Source: Acidimicrobiia bacterium (GTDB lineage: Bacteria; Actinomycetota; Acidimicrobiia; Acidimicrobiales; SKKL01). From it: DNA of 64,000 nt. Below are positions 32,920 through 40,871 of the stretch, piece by piece. Each line of letters opens with the position of its first letter. Position 1 is the first letter of the stretch. Under the pieces are notes generated by a model. That model saw only the letters and a program-made list of their open reading frames with translations. It did no database searches and was not told the DNA's origin. Where the stretch lies: contig JBAYRL010000004.1 in NCBI GenBank assembly GCA_041676705.1, forward strand, positions 183,415 to 247,414. Reading direction: 5' to 3'. A program made the translations under genes and the position numbers.

Positions 32920-33125
32920 CTGGCGACGCTATGGCCCTTCCAGAGCCGGTAGTTGCGGTTGCGCGCTTCCACCAAGGTGTCAGGACCGAAACACAGATAC
33001 TTTTCCGATTCCATCAGCTCGTTGATGATGTCTTCGTCAACATCGTCGGCATCCATGTCATAAACAACTTGTGTGCGCTTGTCACCCACATAACGATGAT
33101 GTTCGAAGCGTAATGGTCGTTTCAT
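32916..33125 (-). CDS. Small conserved hypothetical protein, 69 residues
   Basis: From ATG 33125 the protein is 69 residues; an upstream ATG at 33197 would add 24 residues of low-complexity sequence. It contains RFEHHRYVGDKRTQVVYDMD, an acidic turn (DADDVDEDIINELMESE) and KYLCFGPDTLVEARNRNYRL. It looks like a compact soluble protein of actinobacterial type with no assigned function. Its stop overlaps the hydrolase-like start (ATGA at 32916-32919), so it is first in a two-gene unit, and the two products may act together. Confidence 0.65.
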   Translation of the reverse strand: MKRPLRFEHHRYVGDKRTQVVYDMDADDVDEDIINELMESEKYLCFGPDTLVEARNRNYRLWKGHSVAS

Positions 33126-33225
33126 GGCACCAGCATAGAACGCAACCTCACAGAAGTTCGAAGCCAGCTCGCACCGTAACACTGCGGACACAACCACGAC
33201 CCACGAACCCCACTGATACAGAAGC

Positions 33226-33500
33226 GTGGCTGAGTTAGCAGCCAGGCGGTGGCGCTACCGATCGCTCGCAAAACGCGAAGAAGGGAAAGCCTGGTGGGCC
33301 TTCCCTTCCTCTGAGTACTGGATATCTCAAAGGTACGTTGATACTAGGCGGGACCAATTCCTAGCCGTACGCCTTGACGGTGGATGGTGGTATTCACCAA
33401 AAGGTCCAGCAGGCCTTTAGTGGCCAGCCACCTCCGAGATCCCAAAGAGTTTACTGCTCAGTTGGACCACCTCCTTTCTTCGGTACGCCAATGTTATCGG
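33226..33500 (+). pseudogene. Possible frameshifted small gene
   Basis: A frame from GTG 33226 ends at 33420 with LAVRLDGGWWYSPKGPAGL. The frame one base away then continues VASHLRDPKEFTAQLDHLLS. Joined, they read as one continuous domain of about 90 residues, which suggests a -1 shift, or a sequencing error, near 33410-33425. The reading is a pattern judgement; I do not know the family. Nothing else is seen in the 400-bp gap 33126-33538. Confidence 0.3.
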
Positions 33501-33538
33501 ATAGAAAGGCTCGAGTGTGATCATTGTGTGACAAGAGT

Positions 33539-33988
33539 CTATAAATCGTCTAAATCAGGGCCTTCAACAGGGGTACCCAACACGCCAATAGCGGCGAAAT
33601 ATTCCATTTGTGCCGACACCACAGCCTCCACATCACTTTGGCGATAATGGACATCTGCCAGCGCAGCACGAGCGATTACTTGGTGCACACCCGTGTCCAG
33701 ATCAACCACCGCAGGCCCAGGGCGGGCCTCGTCTTCCCCGGCGGTAGTAGAAACACCCATTTCGTGCATGTAGTCGTGAAAGAACCGCAAGATTACCGAT
33801 ACATCATCGTAAGAAAGCTCGGCGGTCACCTCGCTTGGTAAGGCCTCCGCCACAAACTCAAGCGACTGCTCCACATCGTAAATCATCCGGTGCGGGTCGC
33901 GGGCCAAACTGGCACTCACCCGTCCGACCGCCACCAAGGCCAACACGAAAACCGCAACAACACCCAAAGCAATGACAAGAAGTTCCAC
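33539..33988 (-). CDS. Hypothetical protein with N-terminal membrane helix
   Basis: The 149-residue protein begins with a single hydrophobic helix (LLVIALGVVAVFVLALVAVG) and then a cytoplasmic or external domain of about 120 residues. The domain has ARDPHRMIYDVEQSLEFVAE, LSYDDVSVILRFFHDYMHEM and VEAVVSAQMEYFAAIG, giving a mostly helical prediction. I do not recognise it. It resembles conserved actinobacterial anchored proteins of unknown role. It stands alone; the acyl-CoA dehydrogenase gene ends about 110 bp upstream in the same orientation, separated by a terminator at 34039-34064. Confidence 0.65.
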   Translation of the reverse strand: MELLVIALGVVAVFVLALVAVGRVSASLARDPHRMIYDVEQSLEFVAEALPSEVTAELSYDDVSVILRFFHDYMHEMGVSTTAGEDEARPGPAVVDLDTGVHQVIARAALADVHYRQSDVEAVVSAQMEYFAAIGVLGTPVEGPDLDDL

Positions 33989-34038
33989 TAGTCCCTAAGC
34001 GTACGCCACCGCACGGAGATGGACCGAAAAACCAAATG

Positions 34039-34064
34039 GTGGCACCGCTGTTGCGATGCCACCA
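34039..34064 (-). terminator. Rho-independent terminator of the acyl-CoA dehydrogenase gene
   Basis: On the minus strand a 7-bp GC-rich stem (ggtggca at 34058-34064 pairing with 34039-34045) has a 12-nt loop and is followed by atttggtttttc. It lies about 36 bp past the stop of the acyl-CoA dehydrogenase gene. Confidence 0.65.
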
Positions 34065-34099
34065 CCTTTAACTACTGATAGTAAATAAAGCGCTACAAG

Positions 34100-35215
34100 C
34101 TAGATTCCAATGCGCTGGGCAAGAAGCTCGCGATGGTAGGTTGGGTCGCCCAAGAGCAGTTCGGAAGACTTGGCGCGCTTGAAGTACAGGTGTGCTGGGT
34201 GCTCCCAGGTGAAGCCGATACCACCGTGAATTTGGATGTTCTCGGCAGCGGTATGGAAATAGGCTTCCGAGCAGTAGGCCTTGGCCAGGCTGGCCACAGC
34301 AGGCAGCTCGTCGTTCATCTCGGCGGCGCACCAGCCGGCGTAGTAAGCAGCCGACTTAGCCGACTCAACTTCCAGCAACATGTCGGCACACTTGTGCTTG
34401 ATGGCCTGGAAAGAACCGATGGGACGACCGAACTGTACACGGTCCTTGGCGTATTGAACTGAGGTGTCGAGGCACTCTTGAGCGCCACCTACCTGCTCGG
34501 CCGCAAGGGCAACCGCAGCTAGGTCGAGAACGGTTGAGAGAGTGTCCCAGCCCTTGCCTTCTTCACCAATGAGAGTGGCGGGGGTATTCGAGAACTCAAG
34601 CTTGGCCTGCTTGCGGGTTTGGTCCATGGTGGCCAAAGGCGTACGAGTAAGGCCGGAAGCGTCGCCATCGACAGCGAAGAGTGACACGCCGTTGTCGGTG
34701 CGAGCCGCCACAATAATGAGATTGGCGGTGTGGCCATCGAGCACGAACATCTTCTCGCCGCTGAGCGTCCAGGCGTCGCCCGACTTGGTGGCGGGCAGGG
34801 TTACGCCTTCGGCATCCCAACGACCATTGGCCTCGGTGAGGGCCAAAGTAGCAATGGTTTCACCCGACGCGATACCAGGCAGGTGAGCCGACTTGGCAGC
34901 TTCGTCACCTGACTGCAACAAGGTGTTAGCAGCCAATACCACGGTTGAGAAGTATGGGGCGCAAAGGAGACGACGGCCCATTTCTTCCAGCACCACAATC
35001 AGCTCCACGTAGCCATAGCCCTGGCCACCGAACTCTTCGGGCACGATTAGACCTTGCAGGCCCATCTCGGAGCCCATCTGGTTCCAAACGGCAGCGTCGA
35101 AACCGTTTTCAGTTTCCATCTGCTCACGTACGGCTTCTTCCGACGACTTGGTGTCGAGGAACTGGCGGACGATACGGCGGAGCTCTTCTTGCTCCTCGCT
35201 GAATGCGAAGTTCAC
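34100..35215 (-). CDS. Acyl-CoA dehydrogenase
   Basis: The 371-residue flavoprotein has the acyl-CoA dehydrogenase fold: N-terminal helical domain (FAFSEEQEELRRIVRQFLD), middle beta domain (ATLALTEANGRWDAEGVTLP and TLSGEKMFVLDGHTAN), and C-terminal helices with FGRPIGSFQAIKHKCADMLL and IQIHGGIGFTWEHPAHLYFK. The ligand-side Glu usually found in the C-terminal half is not clear, which fits the FadE subgroups of Actinobacteria that work as pairs. Substrate is unknown. It is a single-gene unit ended by a terminator. The acyl-CoA ligase at 57676 is far away. Confidence 0.88.
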   Translation of the reverse strand: MNFAFSEEQEELRRIVRQFLDTKSSEEAVREQMETENGFDAAVWNQMGSEMGLQGLIVPEEFGGQGYGYVELIVVLEEMGRRLLCAPYFSTVVLAANTLLQSGDEAAKSAHLPGIASGETIATLALTEANGRWDAEGVTLPATKSGDAWTLSGEKMFVLDGHTANLIIVAARTDNGVSLFAVDGDASGLTRTPLATMDQTRKQAKLEFSNTPATLIGEEGKGWDTLSTVLDLAAVALAAEQVGGAQECLDTSVQYAKDRVQFGRPIGSFQAIKHKCADMLLEVESAKSAAYYAGWCAAEMNDELPAVASLAKAYCSEAYFHTAAENIQIHGGIGFTWEHPAHLYFKRAKSSELLLGDPTYHRELLAQRIGI

Positions 35216-35411
35216 GTGTTTCCCCCTCGGGATAAACTTGGCTGGCGCTTACTGCCTAACCGGACTGCAGATACCTTAACCAAGCTGGCAGCGGCGCGCC
35301 AACCGCAATGTGTACACATGAGCTACACACCTTTGGTATTGGCGGTCTTATGGTCGCCCGCTATGCATGCGGGGCTGAGCTAAGTTGTCGTGATGGCAAG
35401 AAGTTGTTCTC

Positions 35412-35783
35412 ATGGCAAATAGAAACGTAGGCGGCCAGCATCAAAACGAAGCTTCCGCCGATTCGTCAGCGCAGAGTTCGAAACCTGATCCATCGTCTGG
35501 CGCATTAGAGCGCATTGGCATCCGCGAGCTACGCAACCAAGTAGCCGCACTCGTACGCCGTGCCGCCGACGGAGAGCGCATAATCGTAACTGTGGATGGC
35601 CAGCCCATGGCGCAGCTAGGGCCCCTCACCCCTGTTGGCGGTGCCACCCTTGACGACCTTTTCGCCTCGGGCTTGGCACGTGCCCCTCGACGTGGTGATC
35701 ACCCAGCGGCACCCGAACCCATCGAAGCGCCCGTCGATACCGGCTTTCGCAGCAGTATAGATGCCATGCGAGGCAGCACATGA
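35412..35783 (+). CDS. vapB: Phd/YefM-type antitoxin
   Basis: The 123-residue protein has an N-terminal tail of about 35 residues rich in Ser and Gln, so a later start is possible. The Phd-type DNA-binding and dimerisation domain follows: ERIGIRELRNQVAALVRRAA and GERIIVTVDGQPMAQLGPL. The C-terminal half, rich in Pro and Ala, would bind the toxin. Its stop overlaps the PIN toxin start by 4 bp, the standard type II toxin-antitoxin arrangement. It likely represses its own promoter; I see no clear operator in the 195-bp gap upstream. Confidence 0.88.
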   Translation: MANRNVGGQHQNEASADSSAQSSKPDPSSGALERIGIRELRNQVAALVRRAADGERIIVTVDGQPMAQLGPLTPVGGATLDDLFASGLARAPRRGDHPAAPEPIEAPVDTGFRSSIDAMRGST

Positions 35784-36193
35784 CCATCGCCATTGACACT
35801 TCGGCCTTGGTAAAACGCTACATTGCCGAAGAGGGGCGCGACCTGGTGTTACAGGCCATGGCCGACGATGACACGTGGTGTGCCTCAGCCTTAGCTCGCA
35901 CCGAAGTACTAGTGGCGCTACATCAAGTTGCCAACAGCCGGGTGCAGCAACAACAGCTTTGGGCGGCGTTGCGCGACGACTGGGACTCGTTTGTGGTAGT
36001 GCCGGTGGACGAGCGTTGCCTGGCACGTGCCGCCGAAATTGGCGCTGCCTTCGCGGTACGAACCGTGGACGCTATTCACCTAGCGGCAGCTGATCGCCTA
36101 CCCAAACCACTTAGCTACCTGACCTTCGACCGGAGCCAAATTCCAGCCGCCGCTGCCCTTGGCTTCGAAGTGATCTCACCGCTTGAACCGTGA
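35780..36193 (+). CDS. vapC: PIN-domain ribonuclease toxin, VapC type
   Basis: The 137-residue PIN domain has the acidic residues of the family: Asp6 in IAIDTSALVKRYIAEEG, Glu (SALARTEVLVALHQ), and the late Asp pair VRTVDAIHLAAADRL with Asp in YLTFDRSQ. VapC toxins cut RNA, often tRNA. The ATGA overlap with the Phd-type antitoxin supports pairing. All catalytic acids are in place, so it should be active. It belongs to the common chromosomal VapBC systems; nothing points to recent transfer. Confidence 0.9.
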   Translation: MTIAIDTSALVKRYIAEEGRDLVLQAMADDDTWCASALARTEVLVALHQVANSRVQQQQLWAALRDDWDSFVVVPVDERCLARAAEIGAAFAVRTVDAIHLAAADRLPKPLSYLTFDRSQIPAAAALGFEVISPLEP

Positions 36194-36220
36194 AATATGC
36201 CGGCGGGACCGGTACGAGCT

Positions 36221-36271
36221 GATCTTGTAGTGAGTTTTCTTCGCATACCGCACAAAACTCACTACAAGATC
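36221..36271. repeat. 18-bp perfect inverted repeat, 15-nt loop
   Basis: gatcttgtagtgagtttt (36221-36238) pairs exactly with 36254-36271. It lies between vapC and the metallo-hydrolase gene. There is no U-run after the stem on either strand, so it is not a standard terminator; it could be a regulatory site or the relic of a small element. Confidence 0.75.
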
Positions 36272-36317
36272 CGGGAAGCCTGGCCACATTGACTGTGGAA
36301 TCGGGCACAATAGGGCC

Positions 36318-36944
36318 ATGAGTAACAGCGCGCCCAACACCCTGCACTGGTCAGACGAACAAGCCGAAATTCACAAGATTGTGGTTGGCCCGATGGACAA
36401 CAACGTCTTTGTACTGCGTTGCAAAGCCACCGGCGAGTCGGTATTGCTCGATGCTGCCAATGAACACGAGCGGCTGCTAGAGCTGTGCCAACGCCTAGGT
36501 GTGCGCACGGTGCTTGAAACCCACGGACATTGGGACCACATTCAGGCCGTACCCGCCGTTCGTGACGCTGGCTATGAGGTGGGTGTCACCGCTGAAGATG
36601 CCGAAATGCTCGACGCTTACGACTTTATTTTGGAACCCGACTCGGTAATTGCTGTAGGCCGACTACGCCTTCATACCATCTTTACCCCTGGCCACACCCC
36701 CGGCTCGATGTGCTTCAAGGTGGAAGGTTCGCCCGTACTGTTCAGCGGCGACACGCTCTTTCCAGGCGGAGTGGGTGCCACCCAATTCCCTGGTGGCGAC
36801 TTCCCGACCATCATCAATTCGGTGGAACGTGAACTTTTTGCGAAGCTAGACGGTGATGTCGTGGTTATGCCTGGCCACGGTGATGACACCACCATCGGGG
36901 CCGAACGTCCACATCTCGATGAATGGATTGAACGAGGCTGGTAG
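36318..36944 (+). CDS. MBL-fold metallo-hydrolase (glyoxalase II-like)
   Basis: The 208-residue protein has the metallo-beta-lactamase metal sites: THGHWDHI (HxHxDH), TPGHTPGSMCF (His), GDTLFPGGVG (Asp) and MPGHGDDT (His). This is the set that holds two metals in the glyoxalase-II-like branch. It may cleave a thioester or another ester. It sits upstream of sufS in the same orientation, across 190 bp that include two dyads, so it is probably a separate unit. No substrate is implied. Confidence 0.88.
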   Translation: MSNSAPNTLHWSDEQAEIHKIVVGPMDNNVFVLRCKATGESVLLDAANEHERLLELCQRLGVRTVLETHGHWDHIQAVPAVRDAGYEVGVTAEDAEMLDAYDFILEPDSVIAVGRLRLHTIFTPGHTPGSMCFKVEGSPVLFSGDTLFPGGVGATQFPGGDFPTIINSVERELFAKLDGDVVVMPGHGDDTTIGAERPHLDEWIERGW

Positions 36945-37042
36945 GCACCGGGTCGGAATTCCCAGGTTTTAACGAATAGGCCAAGAGGTGCTAGCACAAA
37001 AGAAACCGCTGGCAATCACCTCGCTACAATTTCCGACTGATT

Positions 37043-37072
37043 TGGTAAACAATTACCACTACGCGTGTAGTG
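37043..37072. promoter_or_regulatory. Two overlapping dyads upstream of sufS
   Basis: tggtaa-acaa-ttacca (37043-37058) and cactac-gcgt-gtagtg (37057-37072) are perfect 6-bp-arm dyads that share their edge. They lie 65-94 bp upstream of the sufS ATG, where a regulator such as an iron-sulfur sensor could bind. The regulator is unknown. Confidence 0.4.
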
Positions 37073-37136
37073 CTAATAGGGCACTGCGCCTTAAACTAGG
37101 TAGTCATGGCTCTCCCCCACACGAACCTCAACTGAG

Positions 37137-38378
37137 ATGACGTCTTCTACCCTCGTCACCAGCCGTATCAAAGCCGACTTTCCGCTGCTCCAGCGAGAAA
37201 TCAACGGTCGGCAAATGGTGTACTTAGATTCCGCGGCCACCTCGCAAAAACCCCAGGCGGTTATCGACGCCATGGACGTCTATTACCAAACAATAAACGC
37301 CAATGTGCACCGGGGTGTCTATCGAATTGCGGAAGAAGCTACCAACGCCATGGAGCTGGCTCGTCGCAAGATTGCCACCTTTATTGGTGCGCCTTCGGCC
37401 GACGAGGTGGTGTTCACCAAGAACGCCACCGAAGCTCTGAACTTGGTGGCGTATTCGTGGGGTAAGGCCAATCTTCGTAGCGGTGATGTGGTGCTGTTAA
37501 CCGAAATGGAACACCACGCCAACATCGTGCCATGGCATATGTTGGCCACCGAAATAGGCATCGAACTGCGCTGGGTGCCAATTACCGATGACGGCGAGCT
37601 CGACCTCACCAACCTTGACCAGCTGCTTGAAGGCGCCAAGCTCTTCGGGTTTACGGCTATGTCGAACGTACTCGGCACGCTTAACCCAATTGAAAAGCTT
37701 GCAGCCGCCGCCCATCAGATAGGTGCACTGGCGCTAGTAGATGCTTGCCAATATGTGCCGCATCTGCCTACCAATGTGGTGGAAATGGGTGCCGACTTCA
37801 TCGCGTTTTCAGCTCACAAAATGTGTGGCCCAACTGGTGTGGGTGCCTTGTGGGCTCGTCATGAACTTTTGGAAGCCATGCCTCCGTTTCTAGGTGGCGG
37901 CGAGATGATTGCCGATGTGCGCCTAGACGGTTTCACAACTGCCGATGTTCCCCACAAGTTTGAAGCGGGCACCCCTCCAATTGCCGAAATCATTGGGTTT
38001 GGTGCCGCCGTGGATTACCTCAGCGGCCTGGGTATGGAAGCCGTGCGCCAACACGAAATAGAGCTAACTAGTTATGCTCTGGCAACTTTGGACGAACGCT
38101 TTGGCGACACGATTACGATTCATGGGCCTGCTGATCCCAAGCGGCGCGGCGGCGTGCTGTCATTCGCTTTCGGCGATCTGCACCCCCACGATATTTCCCA
38201 GGTTCTCGATCAAGAAGCCGTGTATGTTCGGGCCGGTCACCACTGCGCCAAACCGCTAATGCGGAGGCTCGGCGCCGGTGCTACGGCACGAGCTTCGGTC
38301 TACATTTACAACGATGAAACCGACATTGATGCTCTGGCTAACGCTCTAGAATCGGCAGAGAAGTTTTTTGCCTTCTAA
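37137..38378 (+). CDS. sufS: Cysteine desulfurase
   Basis: This 413-residue class-V aminotransferase-fold enzyme takes sulfur from cysteine for iron-sulfur clusters. It has VYLDSAATSQKPQAVIDAMD at the N-terminus, ATEALNLVAYSWG, the PLP lysine in FSAHKMCGPTGVGALW, and the persulfide Cys in VRAGHHCAKPLMRRLGAG. These mark the group-II SufS type. sufU follows 158 bp downstream. The sufB, sufC and sufD genes are not in the window; in many Actinobacteria they lie upstream of sufS. Confidence 0.95.
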   Translation: MTSSTLVTSRIKADFPLLQREINGRQMVYLDSAATSQKPQAVIDAMDVYYQTINANVHRGVYRIAEEATNAMELARRKIATFIGAPSADEVVFTKNATEALNLVAYSWGKANLRSGDVVLLTEMEHHANIVPWHMLATEIGIELRWVPITDDGELDLTNLDQLLEGAKLFGFTAMSNVLGTLNPIEKLAAAAHQIGALALVDACQYVPHLPTNVVEMGADFIAFSAHKMCGPTGVGALWARHELLEAMPPFLGGGEMIADVRLDGFTTADVPHKFEAGTPPIAEIIGFGAAVDYLSGLGMEAVRQHEIELTSYALATLDERFGDTITIHGPADPKRRGGVLSFAFGDLHPHDISQVLDQEAVYVRAGHHCAKPLMRRLGAGATARASVYIYNDETDIDALANALESAEKFFAF

Positions 38379-38536
38379 GGCCATGCTGCTAGCGCCTAGC
38401 CCAAGCGGCTACCGCCTAGCAGAATACGAGCCACTTCCCAGCCGATCAACCGTCACGTCTAGCTCCTTTTACGCTAAGCCTCCACCACGCCAAATGCCCC
38501 TCACGCCGAGTATCGCCAAGAACCTGGATAGAACCG

Positions 38537-39022
38537 ATGCATGAACTAGAAGATCTATACCGCGAGATCATTCTCGACCACTACCGCAGCCCGAGGAACC
38601 GAGGCGAATTGCCTGTTCCACCGGCGGTGCGCTCGGAGGGTTACAATCCGCTATGCGGTGACGAGATTGCCGTCTTTGTGGAAGCTGATGGCGACACCAT
38701 CACTGACATTCGAATTCAAGGCCAAGGTTGTTCAATCAGCCAGTCTTCGGCATCAATGATGTCGGCCGCAGTAAAGGGCCAAAGTTTCGCCCACGCCCGT
38801 GAATTAATCAAAGCCTTCAAGGCCATGATGTCGATTCACGAGTCGAGCTTGGACGCCGAAGATGGCGCTCCAGAGCCGGAAATCAACACGCTCGAGGTTG
38901 ACATGGGCGAACTGGAAGCCCTGCGTGGTGTGGTGAAGTTCCCCACTCGAATTAAGTGTGCCACTTTGGCCTGGAACACTCTGGCTGCCAGCTTGAAAGA
39001 AGCTGAAGCAGCCGAGAGCTAA
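38537..39022 (+). CDS. sufU: SufU-type sulfur-transfer/scaffold protein
   Basis: The 161-residue protein has the three conserved cysteine sites of the SufU/IscU family: GYNPLCGDE, GQGCSISQSSASMM and FPTRIKCATLAW. The Asp next to the first Cys and the spacer insertion between the second and third mark the zinc-binding SufU type, which takes sulfur from SufS. It lies 158 bp downstream of sufS and probably shares its transcript, although the gap is large enough for its own promoter. Its stop is 40 bp from the convergent ABC exporter gene. Confidence 0.93.
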   Translation: MHELEDLYREIILDHYRSPRNRGELPVPPAVRSEGYNPLCGDEIAVFVEADGDTITDIRIQGQGCSISQSSASMMSAAVKGQSFAHARELIKAFKAMMSIHESSLDAEDGAPEPEINTLEVDMGELEALRGVVKFPTRIKCATLAWNTLAASLKEAEAAES

Positions 39023-39062
39023 ACCGGCTAAATAATCTGACTAGCCGGCTACCGCAAATGAG

Positions 39063-40871
39063 CTAGACCGCCGCTCCGGCAGTGGCCAAGCCGCCCACCC
39101 ACTGGGCATAGAGCGCCGCGTAATGGCCGCCTTGTGCCACCAGTTCGTCGTGGGTACCAAGCTCGCGCAAGGTGCCTTCGGTAACCACGCCGACTCGATC
39201 GGCACGTTCCGAGGTCGACAAGCGGTGAGCGATCACAATCACCGTTCGGCCTTGCATCAGCACCTCAAGGGCCGACTCCACCAAGGCCTCGGTACCTGGA
39301 TCAAGACTTGAAGTAGCTTCGTCTAACACCAACACCGACGGGTCTACCAGCGCCGCGCGGGCCAACGAAACTAGCTGTTTCTCACCGGCTGACAAACGTG
39401 AACCACGCTCGTTCACCTCGGTATCCAAACCTTGGGGCAACTCGGCAAAACGCTGACGCAACCCCAGCGAATCTAGCGCCGCTTGTACTTCGTCTACCGA
39501 GGCCTCGGGCCGCACCAAACGAATGTTGTCAATGATTGTGCCGTGGAACAAGAAACCTTCTTGAGGCACCACCACGATACGGTCGCGCAAAGAGCGAGCG
39601 GTGGCGTCTTTCATATCAACGCCACCCATAGATACCGAGCCTTCAACAGGGTCGTAGAATCGTGCAATCAGTTTGGCCAGCGTGGACTTACCAGCACCGG
39701 TGGGCCCAACCAGCGCTAAGCGTTCGCCGGGAGCGATACTCAAGTTGACGTTAGAAAGAACGTTGTCACCATCCGGTGAATAACGGAAAACCACATTGTC
39801 GACCTTGATTTCACCACGTTCAGGCAAGTCGACGGCACCGGGGCGCTCGGGCACATCAACTTCCGTGTCGAGCAGCTGGAACAGCTTCTCAAGCGCCGCA
39901 CCCGATGACTGCAACTGGTTGAATAGCTGGCTGAGCTGCTGAATCGGCTCGAAAAGGTTAGAGAGGGTGAGCACGAAGAACACCACGGTACCCACCTGAA
40001 TCATGTCGCGGCTCACCATGTAACCACCGACACCAACAGCCAAACCGGTGGTGAAATGGCCCGCATATTCAATTAGCGGCACATACCAAGACTGGATACG
40101 CACCGAATCCATATGGGCGTCGTAGAGATCTTGGTTCCCCGAAGCAAAACGCTCGGTTTGAATTTCTTGGCGACCATAGGCCTGAATGATTCGAACACCA
40201 GCGATACCTTCTTGCAGCGCTGAAAGGGTGTTACCAATCCGGTCACGAACAATCAGATAGGCCTTGTTCGAGTCACGCTGGAATTTGATACTGGCCACCA
40301 CCACGATCGGGATGACCAAGGCACAGATCAACAAAAGCTGCCACGAAACAATAAGCAGGGTGATAAAGGCCATGCTCAAGAGCAAGAAAGCTGATACAAA
40401 GCTGATCAAGCCCATTTGAACTAGCTCTTGCATGGAATCGATATCGGAGGTCATGCGAGAGATGACCACACCGGCCTTTTCTCGGTCATAAAAAGGCATC
40501 GACATGCGCTGTAGGTGGTTGAAGACATTAATGCGCAGACTTCGCAGGAAGCCTTCGCCCACCTTGGCCAAAGTCACAATCGACATTCGCTGAGTGAAAT
40601 ACGCAGCTATGGCAACCACCACATACAGCCCAATGGCGGTGTTCAAAACACTGGCATTGCCTTTGCTAATGCCCGAGTCAATGGCCCACTTCACCAAATA
40701 TGGACCTGCCAAAATGGTAAAGGTGTAGAGGGTAATGAATGCGATCGAAGCCCAAACCCGACCTCGGTAAGGTTGCATCATCTTCCAGGCACGACTCATG
40801 ACGTGCTTGGCTTGGGCAGCGTCTAGCTTGTCTTCTTCGCTAACGCCACCAGCGCCTCCCCAGCTTCTCAC
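39063..40871 (-). CDS. ABC exporter half-transporter, canonical Walker B subunit
   Basis: This 602-residue protein has six predicted membrane helices (about 45-330), then an ATPase domain with Walker A GPTGAGKST, Q-loop, signature LSAGE in RLSAGEKQLVSLARA, Walker B LVLDEATSSLD with catalytic Glu, and switch His in IAHRLS. The signature departs from LSGGQ. It overlaps the second subunit by 4 bp (40868-40871). Together they form a heterodimeric type IV exporter in which one ATP site is weak. The substrate is unknown; drugs, lipids or peptides are carried by relatives. Confidence 0.92.
   Translation of the reverse strand: MRSWGGAGGVSEEDKLDAAQAKHVMSRAWKMMQPYRGRVWASIAFITLYTFTILAGPYLVKWAIDSGISKGNASVLNTAIGLYVVVAIAAYFTQRMSIVTLAKVGEGFLRSLRINVFNHLQRMSMPFYDREKAGVVISRMTSDIDSMQELVQMGLISFVSAFLLLSMAFITLLIVSWQLLLICALVIPIVVVASIKFQRDSNKAYLIVRDRIGNTLSALQEGIAGVRIIQAYGRQEIQTERFASGNQDLYDAHMDSVRIQSWYVPLIEYAGHFTTGLAVGVGGYMVSRDMIQVGTVVFFVLTLSNLFEPIQQLSQLFNQLQSSGAALEKLFQLLDTEVDVPERPGAVDLPERGEIKVDNVVFRYSPDGDNVLSNVNLSIAPGERLALVGPTGAGKSTLAKLIARFYDPVEGSVSMGGVDMKDATARSLRDRIVVVPQEGFLFHGTIIDNIRLVRPEASVDEVQAALDSLGLRQRFAELPQGLDTEVNERGSRLSAGEKQLVSLARAALVDPSVLVLDEATSSLDPGTEALVESALEVLMQGRTVIVIAHRLSTSERADRVGVVTEGTLRELGTHDELVAQGGHYAALYAQWVGGLATAGAAV

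Noticed and set aside
36289..36311. TTGACT ... CACAAT as a promoter for the metallo-hydrolase
   Set aside because: The spacing is 11 bp, too short for a standard promoter.
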